From: a bacterium
GTDB lineage: Bacteria; Patescibacteriota; Patescibacteriia; Patescibacteriales; VMTK01
Assembly: GCA_030693295.1 (NCBI GenBank)
Contig: JAUYAT010000042.1
Location: forward strand, 1 to 34,353
DNA: 34,353 bases
Direction of reading: 5' to 3'
In this document: positions 7,530-15,691 of the stretch, piece by piece
Position numbering within the stretch: position 1 is the first letter of the stretch
How the letters are laid out: each line of letters starts with the position of its first letter
The notes under the pieces: generated by a model
Told to the model about the DNA's origin: nothing
What the model saw: the letters and a program-made list of their open reading frames with translations, nothing else
The model's database searches: none
Translations under genes and position numbers: made by a program

Positions 7530-7685
7530 TTATTGTTGAGTTTTTTCTTCTTCGGCGGGCTGTTCCGGTTGTTCCATCGGTTCAACGGTCGGCTGTTCCG
7601 GTTGTTCCGGCTGCTCCGCGGGCGGCTGCTGTTCTGTTTCTTCTTTTTTGCCGAATAAATTTTTTAAAAATTCCATGAAAGACAT
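7530..7685 (-). CDS. Small Glu/Gln/Pro-rich protein, 51 aa (MSFMEFLKNLFGKKEETEQQPPAEQPEQPEQPTVEPMEQPEQPAEEEKTQQ)
   Basis: Complete reverse-strand ORF missing from the supplied track; amphipathic start plus EQP repeats; directly before the bidirectional terminator. Confidence 0.6.
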   Translation of the reverse strand: MSFMEFLKNLFGKKEETEQQPPAEQPEQPEQPTVEPMEQPEQPAEEEKTQQ

Positions 7686-7748
7686 AGTTTTTTGTTTAAA
7701 TTAATTATGTATTTTAAAATTTAAATAGCGACCTTTATATTATTTATA

Positions 7749-9290
7749 TTATTTTGTAAGAATTTTTTTAAGAATTTCAGCGGCTACTTTCGGATTGGCT
7801 TTTCCTTTCGTGGCTGACATAGTTTGTCCGACGAAAAATTGCAGGATGTTTTCTTTGCCTGATTTATATCCTTCAACTTGCCGCGGGTTTTTTGCTATAA
7901 TTTCATCTATAATTTTTTCCAATTCACGCTTGTCGTCAATTTGTTCAAGCCCCAAATCAGCCATAATTTGCGTCGGATCGCCGCCTTTTTTGTACATTTG
8001 CCCTAAAATAGTCTGGCCCGCCGAAGAACCGATTTTACCTTGATAAACCAAGGTAATCAATTCGGCGAAATTTTCCGGCGTTATTTTTATATCCTTAATG
8101 GTTATTTTATCACATTTTAAATATTTAAACAACTCGCCAACAAGCCAGTCGGCCGCGGCTTTGGCTAATTTTTTCTTTTGCCTTTCCCAGTCATCGCCGT
8201 ATGAATCAATCCATTCTTGCAGTTCGGAAACAACTTGTTCGGTATAATCAGCCAAATCTTTATCGCTGACTAAAATTTCCGCTATTTCGTCGGTGAAATC
8301 ATACTGCTCTTTAAATCGCTCAAGTTTTTTATGAGGCAATTCCACAAGCCGGCTTTTAATTTCGTTAATCCATTTTTCGCCGATTTTAAGCGGCGGCAAA
8401 TCAGGGTCGGGAAAGTAGCGGTAATCAGCCGAGGTTTCCTTGGCTCTTTGGCTGAAACTTTTGGCCTTGTCTTCGTTCCAGCCGCGCGTTTCCTGAATTA
8501 ATTTTTCCCCGCTTTTTAAAGCTTGTATCTGCCGCTTAATTTCATAGTCAATCGCTTTTTCAACGGCTTTGAAAGAGTTGATATTTTTTAATTCAACCTT
8601 TGGGTTTAATTTATAGTTCCCGAGGGGTTTTATCTCGCATCCGCCTTTATATTCCCATTTGCCCTTTTCCTGCACGCTGATATTCGCCTCGCAGCGCATT
8701 TCGCCTTTTTCCATATCGGCGTTGCTTATATTCAAATAGCGCAGAATCTGCTGGTAGGTTTGGCAGAATTTTTTCGCGGTTTGCGCGTCTTTAATTACAG
8801 GTTCCGTTACCAGTTCCATTAAGGGAGTGCCGGCGCGGTTATAGTCGGCCAAGGAATATTTTTTATTATTCGGATGGGTTAATTTCCCCGTGTCTTCTTC
8901 CAAATGAATTCGGGTTATTTTAATAGGCTGGCCGCCAATTTCCAGATATCCGCCATAAACCAAAGGCAGGTCGTATTGCGAAATTTGGTAGCCCTTTGGC
9001 AAGTCCGGATAAAAATAATTTTTTCGGTCAAATTTGCTTAACCGGTTGATTTTGCAGTCAAGCGCCAATCCGGTTAAAATCGTCCATTCCACGGCTTGTT
9101 TATTGATGGTCGGAAGCGTTCCCGGGTGCCCCAGGCAAATCGGGCAGACAGCGGTATTCGGCTTTTTGCCTGTGGCGTCATTATCACTCGCCTCGCTGGA
9201 GCTTTGGCGAAGCGGGCAGGAGCAGAACATCTTTGATTTGGTTTTTAATTCGGCGTGTATTTCCAAACCGATTATTATATCATAGTCCAT
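7749..9290 (-). CDS. gatB: Asp-tRNA(Asn)/Glu-tRNA(Gln) amidotransferase subunit B
   Basis: YDIIIGLEIHAELKTKSKMFCSC, PNTAVCPICLGHPGTLP, DYNRAGTPLMELVTEP, C-terminal GatB/Yqey region; start taken at MDYDI. Confidence 0.93.
   Translation of the reverse strand: MDYDIIIGLEIHAELKTKSKMFCSCPLRQSSSEASDNDATGKKPNTAVCPICLGHPGTLPTINKQAVEWTILTGLALDCKINRLSKFDRKNYFYPDLPKGYQISQYDLPLVYGGYLEIGGQPIKITRIHLEEDTGKLTHPNNKKYSLADYNRAGTPLMELVTEPVIKDAQTAKKFCQTYQQILRYLNISNADMEKGEMRCEANISVQEKGKWEYKGGCEIKPLGNYKLNPKVELKNINSFKAVEKAIDYEIKRQIQALKSGEKLIQETRGWNEDKAKSFSQRAKETSADYRYFPDPDLPPLKIGEKWINEIKSRLVELPHKKLERFKEQYDFTDEIAEILVSDKDLADYTEQVVSELQEWIDSYGDDWERQKKKLAKAAADWLVGELFKYLKCDKITIKDIKITPENFAELITLVYQGKIGSSAGQTILGQMYKKGGDPTQIMADLGLEQIDDKRELEKIIDEIIAKNPRQVEGYKSGKENILQFFVGQTMSATKGKANPKVAAEILKKILTK
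9187..9216 (-). repeat. Second copy of the CCCGCTTCGCCAAAGC(NNN)AGCGAGGCGAG repeat, in frame in gatB
   Basis: Reverse complement CCCGCTTCGCCAAAGCTCCAGCGAGGCGAG; encodes PLRQSSSEAS. Confidence 0.85.
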
Positions 9291-9462
9291 AATGTGCAAA
9301 GCAGACGCAACGCGACTAAAAGGAGCGGTGCGTATGCGAAATTTGGCGAAATGGCGTACGGGCTATTTTCGTCCCGAGCGCTCGGGACTTCAATATCCCG
9401 TCCGCTTTTCCAACTTCTTTTTTTTATCTTACCTTAAAACGGCAAAAAAAGCAAGAAAAAAA

Positions 9463-9481
9463 GGGTTGCTTAGCGCAACCC
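9463..9481 (-). terminator. Rho-independent terminator after small zinc-ribbon gene
   Basis: Minus strand GGGTTGCGCTAAGCAACCC followed by a T-rich tract. Confidence 0.75.
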
Positions 9482-9489
9482 TGTCTTTA

Positions 9490-9750
9490 TCATATTTTTA
9501 TTTCCTCCTTATTTTTTTTATTAATTATCGCATCTATCGCATCAAAACTTCTTGGCTTTATTGCGGCCGCGCTCCTTTCAGCAGTAGTTATCATATCCGA
9601 ATTTCTTGCCATGCCTATGCCTTTTTCTTTGCAAATCGGGCATTTTGTTGTAATTATTACAATGCCAGTTTTTTTATCAACTTCTGCAATTGCGTTATCT
9701 GTTCCCAGAAAATATGGTCCGCAATTATCGCACCAAATCGGTATCGCCAT
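9490..9750 (-). CDS. Small Cys-rich (putative zinc-ribbon) protein
   Basis: MAIPIWCDNCGPYF...TTKCPICKEKG, two CxxC pairs; strong AGGAGG upstream of ATG. Confidence 0.7.
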   Translation of the reverse strand: MAIPIWCDNCGPYFLGTDNAIAEVDKKTGIVIITTKCPICKEKGIGMARNSDMITTAERSAAAIKPRSFDAIDAIINKKNKEEIKI

Positions 9751-9765
9751 TTTTATTCCTCCTTT

Positions 9766-9933
9766 TTAATACCCCATACCCCTGCGGGACATTTCCGCCA
9801 AAACTTTTTTGCCAGCGGCTTTTATGTCTCTTTTCATCGCTTTAATCTGCTTCGGCATTAAATTTTTCATTTCACTAAAGTCTATTTTTTTTACTATTTC
9901 TTTTTTCATTTTTCTTTTTTCTGAAGTTTTCAA
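9766..9933 (-). CDS. Small basic protein with TTG start (MKTSEKRKMKKEIVKKIDFSEMKNLMPKQIKAMKRDIKAAGKKVLAEMSRRGMGY)
   Basis: Complete 55-aa reverse-strand ORF, AAGGAGG Shine-Dalgarno before the TTG, immediately upstream of 9490..9750; not in the supplied track. Confidence 0.5.
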   Translation of the reverse strand: MKTSEKRKMKKEIVKKIDFSEMKNLMPKQIKAMKRDIKAAGKKVLAEMSRRGMGY

Positions 9934-9992
9934 AGTGCAACACCTCCTTATATTTTTAATTTTATATATTTAGACTGTTGAATAATTTTCTC

Positions 9993-10022
9993 CTGTCATT
10001 CCCGCGAAAGCGGGAATCCAGG
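9993..10022 (+). repeat. CTGTCATTCCCGCGAAAGCGGGAATCCAGG palindromic element (copy A)
   Basis: Same sequence at 11298 and 16429; inverted partner at 10083. Confidence 0.9.
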
Positions 10023-10082
10023 AGGGAGACATAAGCGCGTGAATTAATCTCTAGTCAATACACAATATCAATACGGCTCGCC

Positions 10083-10120
10083 CCTGGATTCCCGATAGCC
10101 TTCGGCTTCGGGAATGACAG
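10083..10120 (-). repeat. Inverted partner of copy A with variant loop (CCTGGATTCCCGatagccttcggcttCGGGAATGACAG)
   Basis: Arms match the reverse complement of copy A. Confidence 0.85.
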
Positions 10121-10184
10121 AAAAGTTTTATTTCTTTCTAAAAACTTTATTTTACCCACACAAAATTCCAAAGAATCTATTTTT

Positions 10185-11273
10185 TTAATACATCCCGGTG
10201 CTGCCGAAACATCCTTCGCCCCTTTCAGTCGCGTCAATAATTTCTTCTTCAATAATATCCGGCAATTCAACTCTTTGAATTAATAATTGCGCCACCTTCT
10301 GTTGCGGCGCTATATTGTAAATATCCTGGCTTAAATTTATTAAATTCACCGTAACTTCGCCCCTGAAGCCGGCGTCAACAACGCCTGCCATCGTATGAAT
10401 GCCGTCTCTGGCGATTCCGCCCTTATCCCAAATCAAGCCGGCGAAACCGTCCGGTATCGCCATTTTAATTCCGGTTTTAATAATCGCCCGTTCGCCCGGC
10501 ATCAGAGAATAATAATCGGCCGAATATAAATCAAGCCCGGCATCGCTTTGGCGCGCCCTTGTCGGCAATTTGGCGACAGGGGAGAGGCGCGTAACTTTAA
10601 TTGGGTAATTTTGATTTTGAGAAATTATATTTTGTTCGTGCAACCATTTAAAATCAGGCGCCAATTTTTCAGCTTGTTGAAGCGGCTCTATAATTTTAAC
10701 CACCTCTTGCCATAGCCGGTTATGGATTTGTTCTATGGATTGGTTGGCGTTAATTTTTATCCAGCCGTATTCTTCGGCTAAATTAAGATGGGCGCGCCTT
10801 ACTTTGTTAATTAAATCTTCATCGGTTTCATGCCTGTGTTCGTTTTCCGCCGCGTTTTTAAACCGTTCGCCGTCAAATAAGAAAGCGATATTTTCTTTCA
10901 AGAGATGGGAATTAATATATTTTAAAAATTGTTCATCAACGCCGGCGCCGATGCCCCATGCCAGCCCCGTGCCCGTATAGTCTTCGGCGATAATGTTCGT
11001 TCCTGCTTCCAGTTTTTCAATTAATTTTTTTTCAAACTGCGTTCTGTTCAAGCAATAAATAATTTGCGCTTCGCGAGGAGTTAAATTATAAAAATTGCCT
11101 TGCCTTAAATAATTATTCAATATTGTTCCGGACGGCTCAAGATTATAAATCGGGTATTTTAAATATTCCGTTCTTTGTCCGTGTAAATTTAATCTATCCG
11201 CCAGCATTTCCGCCTGCGTAGTTTTGCCCAAATTGTTTATGCCGTACAGCACGATGAATTTTCCATTACTCAT
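10185..11273 (-). CDS. Thymidylate kinase-dUTPase fusion
   Basis: N-terminus P-loop YGINNLGKTTQAEMLADRL (Tmk-like); C-terminus carries dUTPase motifs DAGLDLYS, AGVVDAGFRGEV, APQQKVAQLLI, RGEGCFGSTG. Confidence 0.88.
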   Translation of the reverse strand: MSNGKFIVLYGINNLGKTTQAEMLADRLNLHGQRTEYLKYPIYNLEPSGTILNNYLRQGNFYNLTPREAQIIYCLNRTQFEKKLIEKLEAGTNIIAEDYTGTGLAWGIGAGVDEQFLKYINSHLLKENIAFLFDGERFKNAAENEHRHETDEDLINKVRRAHLNLAEEYGWIKINANQSIEQIHNRLWQEVVKIIEPLQQAEKLAPDFKWLHEQNIISQNQNYPIKVTRLSPVAKLPTRARQSDAGLDLYSADYYSLMPGERAIIKTGIKMAIPDGFAGLIWDKGGIARDGIHTMAGVVDAGFRGEVTVNLINLSQDIYNIAPQQKVAQLLIQRVELPDIIEEEIIDATERGEGCFGSTGMY

Positions 11274-11297
11274 ATTATAAAACTATTAAATTCTACT

Positions 11298-11327
11298 CTG
11301 TCATTCCCGCGAAAGCGGGAATCCAGG
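11298..11327 (+). repeat. CTGTCATTCCCGCGAAAGCGGGAATCCAGG palindromic element (copy B)
   Basis: Identical to copy A. Confidence 0.9.
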
Positions 11328-11336
11328 AGTTAGCGC

Positions 11337-11909
11337 TTAGAATCTGGATTCCCGCTTTCGCGGGAATGACAACTCCTCAATTTGCTTATATAACTCTTCC
11401 AAATTTCCATTGTTATTTAATTCAATCTCGGCGTTTTCCATTACAACAGGTATCTCGGCGTCCGCCTCTTTTTTTTCATCAGCCAGAAACTCCTCGTAAG
11501 TTTTTTGCGTGTCGCCGCGGTTTTCGGTCCGCTGGATTAATCTTTGGTACCTGATTTTCGAGTCAGCGATTATTTTAACCAATTTAAAATTCGGCAATTT
11601 TGTTAAATATTTTATGTCAGCCAGGCGCCTGATGCCGTCAACCACGATTAAACTGTTATTTTCTTTTTTAACATCTTCGGCGATAACTTTTGCCAATATA
11701 TCCTCGCCAAAACCCCGCCTTAAAATGGTAGACAGGTTTTGCATGTTTTCCCTGGTTATTTCTTTGTGCAATCTGTTAAGAATGTCGCGCAGAATAGTGG
11801 AAAAGCGGTAGGTTACGGCGTTGTTTTTTTCTTCCAAGTATTTGGCAACAGTGCCTTTGCCCGAAGAGATTTTTCCGGCTAAGCCGATAATTTTTTTGTT
11901 ATTTGGCAT
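11337..11909 (-). CDS. P-loop nucleoside-monophosphate kinase-like protein
   Basis: GLAGKISSGKGTVAKYLEEK P-loop, VVDGIRR; lies inside the dTMP gene cluster; last residues SFPRKRESRF are repeat-derived. Confidence 0.7.
   Translation of the reverse strand: MPNNKKIIGLAGKISSGKGTVAKYLEEKNNAVTYRFSTILRDILNRLHKEITRENMQNLSTILRRGFGEDILAKVIAEDVKKENNSLIVVDGIRRLADIKYLTKLPNFKLVKIIADSKIRYQRLIQRTENRGDTQKTYEEFLADEKKEADAEIPVVMENAEIELNNNGNLEELYKQIEELSFPRKRESRF
11344..11371 (-). repeat. Inverted partner of copy B, overlapping the 3' end of CDS 11337..11909
   Basis: CTGGATTCCCGCTTTCGCGGGAATGACA. Confidence 0.9.
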
Positions 11910-11913
11910 AATT

Positions 11914-13206
11914 TTATTTGTTGGTTATGTCTTGTATTCCTCTTCTAATATCCCAATCATCTTTTTCCAAATCAGAATGGAGCGTCAGATTAGGAAATTT
12001 TTCCATTAAGCTATTGTGCATTTTATGGGCTATTTTCCTTAAGGTGGGGTGGACGGTTTTGCCGGAGCGAAGCTCAATTACGTATACCGCCGCCGGCAAG
12101 CCGTAGGTGACTTTGCACGGCATATTAAACCCTAAAGCGATATAGTACTGCTTAATTTCGTTTGATGTTTCCAGCGCGTTGATTTTATTTGTCTGTTCTT
12201 CAATCAGTTTCTCCGCTTCCATTTTTATATCTCCGGGCAGCTGGTTCAAGTACCATTGGTTAAAGCCCGGCTTTGTCGTGAGAAGCGGCATGCGGCACAC
12301 GCCGTTTCTGTGCCTTTGTATATCGCGGAATGAGCCGAAATCCAATAAAAATTCAAAAGTTATCAAGCCCAGTTCGGTTAAAAAGTGCGGCAGATTCGTT
12401 TTTGTCGGGCGCTTTCGCAGCAAATCCGCGTATTTGTTCAGCTCTTCGGAATCAACGCGCGCGGAACAGGCGAAATCCATAGCGGGGCTGTCCGGAAAAT
12501 AGTAATTATAATTTTTCGCCGCGAAATCGCGGTATTGCTCCTGATTTTCGTAAAGCTTGTGGCAAAAGCTGTGCGGATACTTTTCTTTTAGTTTTGATAA
12601 AATATTTTCCGCTATTTCCCTTGTTTCTTTTAGGGGATGGTATCTCAGCAACGCCAATTTATCCCAAGCTTGCCGCAGATTCGTGTGCCAGCTTAGCTGG
12701 GTGGTGATTCCGGCGGGCAGGAACCCGCGCATTATATCAAAAGCGCGCGCTTTCACGGCCTTCAGATAAACCGTTTCATCTTCATCGGTTTTTTTCGGGT
12801 ATAGGTTTTTAATGTGGTTTTCAACGGTTTCCTGGCTTTCAATATAAAATTTCATCCATTGATTTAATACTTCCCTTGAATTTTCGGAGCCAAGGGGGTC
12901 AATTATCGGCTGTTTGGACATATCCACATATCTCGTGCTTGTTTCCTGGCCGCTGTATAAAGGCCAGTCCTGAATGGCTTTATCGGCCAGGGTGCTGATT
13001 TTTTCAATAAAGATTGTCGTGCTTCCGCAGTCGGCAATGCTTAAGTGGCCGTAGCCGACATAAAATTGCTCCATAAATTTGCCGGATCCGGTCGCTTTGA
13101 CTTTTTCAACATGCTCCGCAACGCTTTTGGGGCTTCTTGAATAAAGCGCTTGCATCATCGCCGAATCTTCAGGATTAAATTCATCATAAATAAAAACATC
13201 AGCCAT
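11914..13206 (-). CDS. ThyX-like FAD-dependent thymidylate synthase, tandem-domain form
   Basis: N-half GHLSIADCGSTTIFIEKIS...SGQETSTRYV and AFDIMRGFLPAGITTQLSWHTNLRQAWDKLALLRYHPLKETREIA; C-half ITFEFLLDFGSFRDIQRHRNG. Confidence 0.75.
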   Translation of the reverse strand: MADVFIYDEFNPEDSAMMQALYSRSPKSVAEHVEKVKATGSGKFMEQFYVGYGHLSIADCGSTTIFIEKISTLADKAIQDWPLYSGQETSTRYVDMSKQPIIDPLGSENSREVLNQWMKFYIESQETVENHIKNLYPKKTDEDETVYLKAVKARAFDIMRGFLPAGITTQLSWHTNLRQAWDKLALLRYHPLKETREIAENILSKLKEKYPHSFCHKLYENQEQYRDFAAKNYNYYFPDSPAMDFACSARVDSEELNKYADLLRKRPTKTNLPHFLTELGLITFEFLLDFGSFRDIQRHRNGVCRMPLLTTKPGFNQWYLNQLPGDIKMEAEKLIEEQTNKINALETSNEIKQYYIALGFNMPCKVTYGLPAAVYVIELRSGKTVHPTLRKIAHKMHNSLMEKFPNLTLHSDLEKDDWDIRRGIQDITNK

Positions 13207-13223
13207 AATTTTAAAATTGTTTT

Positions 13224-13784
13224 TTAAAAAATAATTATATCGTTTTGCTTGTCCTGAATATCGGCTTGCGTTTCATTCGGATTTTGGTTGGCGTAAGGCA
13301 ATACTTCATGATTTAATATTTTCAGCTGAACTCCGGCTTCGGCGAAAATTTCCTTGCTTCTTGAGCCGGCATGGTAATCATTGGCGCAAACCACTCTTTT
13401 TATTCCCGCGTTTATTATCATTTTGGCGCAGGTATAACAAGGCGTCATTTTAACGTAAATTGTCGCGCCGTCTAAAGTAATCCCGAATTTGGCGGCTTGG
13501 CAAATCGCGTTCTGCTCGGCGTGGGTTGTCCTGATGCAGTGGCTGGACTGATGGCCGTCCGGATGGATTACTATGTGCATTTCATGGCCGATTTCATCGC
13601 AGTGCGCCAAGCCGATTGGCGAACCCGCGTAGCCGGTTGAAATTATTCTTTTGTCTTTTGTTATGACGCATCCCGCCCGGCCTCGGTCGCAGGTTCCGCG
13701 AGCGCCCACCATTTCAACGATTTTCATAAAGTATTCGTCCCAGGAAGGGCGAATATATTTTTGTTGTTCCTGTTGTTCTTGCAT
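13224..13784 (-). CDS. dCMP deaminase (ComEB family)
   Basis: GCVITKDKRIISTGYAGSP, THAEQNAICQAAKFG (HAE), MTPCYTCAKMIINAGIKRVV (PCxxC). Confidence 0.9.
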   Translation of the reverse strand: MQEQQEQQKYIRPSWDEYFMKIVEMVGARGTCDRGRAGCVITKDKRIISTGYAGSPIGLAHCDEIGHEMHIVIHPDGHQSSHCIRTTHAEQNAICQAAKFGITLDGATIYVKMTPCYTCAKMIINAGIKRVVCANDYHAGSRSKEIFAEAGVQLKILNHEVLPYANQNPNETQADIQDKQNDIIIF

Positions 13785-13902
13785 ATTTTTAAAGATAAAA
13801 AATAAGGTTTTTAAAAAACCTCCTTAATTAAAGTTATCCACTTGAAGTATTTTTATTCTACCAAATTTAAAAAAATAGGGCAAATCAGAAAAAATCAAAA
13901 TA

Positions 13903-13929
13903 AAAACAACTCAATAATTGAGTTGTTTT
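13903..13929 (-). terminator. Rho-independent terminator after rplA
   Basis: AAAACAACTCAA-taa-TTGAGTTGTTTT, downstream of rplA on the minus strand. Confidence 0.75.
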
Positions 13930-13947
13930 ATATAATACATGTAAAAT

Positions 13948-14619
13948 TTATATTGCTACTTTAATGCCCGGCCCCATTGACGAGCTGATGGCGATATTTT
14001 TAATATAAACGCCTTTTGAGCTTGATGGCTTGGCTTTTTTTATCGCTTCCAGCAAGGTTTGGTAATTTTCCAATAATTGTTTTGAATCAAAAGAAACTTT
14101 GCCGATTGCCGTATGGACATTGCCCGTATCATCGTTCTTAAAGCTCACCTTGCCTTTTTTAAGCTCCGCCACGGTCTTTGCCGGATTAACAGTCACCGTA
14201 TCGTTTTTGGGCGAAGGCATCAGCCCGCGAGTGCCTAAAATTTTCGCGATCGGCGCCAAACTCTTCATCATAGCCGGTTCCGCCACCGCGACTTGGAAAT
14301 CGGTTTTTTCGGTTTTTTTGATTTCCGCGATTAATTCTTCGCCGCCAACGTAATCGGCGCCGGCTTCTTTTACTTCTTTTTCTTTTCCCGGAGAAACAAA
14401 AGCGGCCACCTTGACGGTTTTGCCGGTGCCGTGAGGCAAATTGACAGCCGTCCTTACCTGCTGGTCGCCTTTGCGCGGATCAACGCCTAAGCGGAAATGA
14501 ATTTCAACCGAGGCGTCAAACTTGGTTTTTGACAGTTTTTTGGTTAGTTCAATCGCTTCTTCAATTGTATGAGCCTTGGTTTTATCAAACTCAACTTTTT
14601 TTTGTTCTTTTTTTGGCAT
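13948..14619 (-). CDS. rplA: 50S ribosomal protein L1
   Basis: FDASVEIHFRLGVDPRKGDQQVRTAVNLPHGTGK; GLMPSPKNDTVT. Confidence 0.96.
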   Translation of the reverse strand: MPKKEQKKVEFDKTKAHTIEEAIELTKKLSKTKFDASVEIHFRLGVDPRKGDQQVRTAVNLPHGTGKTVKVAAFVSPGKEKEVKEAGADYVGGEELIAEIKKTEKTDFQVAVAEPAMMKSLAPIAKILGTRGLMPSPKNDTVTVNPAKTVAELKKGKVSFKNDDTGNVHTAIGKVSFDSKQLLENYQTLLEAIKKAKPSSSKGVYIKNIAISSSMGPGIKVAI

Positions 14620-14637
14620 AATTTTCGTGGTGCAGGC

Positions 14638-14654
14638 GTCCGCCTCGGGCGGAC
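14638..14654. repeat. Palindrome GTCCGCC-tcg-GGCGGAC in the rplK-rplA spacer
   Basis: Perfect 7-bp stem; resembles the TCCGCCAGCTGGCGGA palindrome inside miaB near 4764. Confidence 0.75.
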
Positions 14655-14688
14655 TCCCACAAAATTAAATTAATAAAAAAATCTAAAA

Positions 14689-15111
14689 TTACTTAATCTC
14701 AATTCCCATCTGTCTGGCAGTTCCGGCGATAATTTTCATCGCCGCTTCTATGTCGTTAGCATTCAGGTCGGGCATTTTAATTTCGGCGATTTCTTTCAGT
14801 TGTTCTTTTGAAATTGAGCCGACTTTCTCAGTAAGCGGTTTGCCGGAGCCCTTTTTCAATTTGGCGTATTTTTTCAACAATTCCGCGGCTGGAGGAGTCT
14901 TCATTATAAAAGTATAACTCCTATCTTCGTAAACGGTGATTTCCACCGGCACGATATCGCCCATTTTATCCTTTGTAGCATCGTTGAATTTAGAGCAAAA
15001 TTCAGAAATATTCAAGCCATGCTGGCCCAAAGCAGGGCCGATTGGCGGCGCCGGATTGGCCTGGCCGCCGGGAATCTGCAATTTGATTTTGGTTAATATT
15101 TTTTTAGCCAT
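14689..15111 (-). CDS. rplK: 50S ribosomal protein L11
   Basis: [34 protein letters not shown]. Confidence 0.97.
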   Translation of the reverse strand: MAKKILTKIKLQIPGGQANPAPPIGPALGQHGLNISEFCSKFNDATKDKMGDIVPVEITVYEDRSYTFIMKTPPAAELLKKYAKLKKGSGKPLTEKVGSISKEQLKEIAEIKMPDLNANDIEAAMKIIAGTARQMGIEIK

Positions 15112-15139
15112 ATTTGTTGTAAATTTTTTAATGACTTAA

Positions 15140-15685
15140 TTATATCTTTTTTATTTGTAAAAAGTCCAGTTCCACCGGCGTTTCCCGCCCGAACATGGAA
15201 ACCAAGACTTTGATTTTTCCTTTTGCCTCGTCAATATCAACAACTTTGCCCTCAAGATTTTTAAAGGGGCCGTCTGTGATGCGGACCGGGGAATTGATTG
15301 AGACATCAATTTTAAACTTTGGCTCATCAACGCCCATCCGTTTTTGCAGGTCCTTTATTTCATTTTCAGAGATCGGGGTGGGGATGGTGCCTGTTCCGAT
15401 AAAGCCGGTTACATTGGGCGTATTCCTGACAACATACCACGAATCATCATTAACGATCATTTCAACCAAAACATAGCCGGGGAAGATTTTTTCTTCCACG
15501 ATTTTGCGCTTGCCGTTTTTTATCTTAATTTTTTTCTCTATCGGTATTAAAATATTAAAAATCTTGTCTTCCATGTCCATGGATTCAATTCTTTGCTTTA
15601 GGTTTTGAGACACATTCTCTTCATAGCCCGAGTAAGTGTGCAGAACATACCATCTGCGGCCTTGTTGTAAAATTTGTTTAGCCAT
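15140..15685 (-). CDS. nusG: Transcription termination/antitermination protein NusG
   Basis: RRWYVLHTYSGYEENV, FPGYVLVEM, KOW segment GPFKNLEGKVVDID. Confidence 0.96.
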   Translation of the reverse strand: MAKQILQQGRRWYVLHTYSGYEENVSQNLKQRIESMDMEDKIFNILIPIEKKIKIKNGKRKIVEEKIFPGYVLVEMIVNDDSWYVVRNTPNVTGFIGTGTIPTPISENEIKDLQKRMGVDEPKFKIDVSINSPVRITDGPFKNLEGKVVDIDEAKGKIKVLVSMFGRETPVELDFLQIKKI

Positions 15686-15691
15686 ATAAAT

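Noticed and set aside
7478-7678. 66-aa plus-strand ORF after miaA
   Set aside because: Antisense of the EQP small protein and includes the terminator; repetitive VVPSVQRSAVPVVPA translation is a shadow ORF.
9292-9861. 189-aa plus-strand ORF upstream of gatB
   Set aside because: Overlaps the two minus-strand small genes and their terminator; translation is low-complexity and lacks family features.
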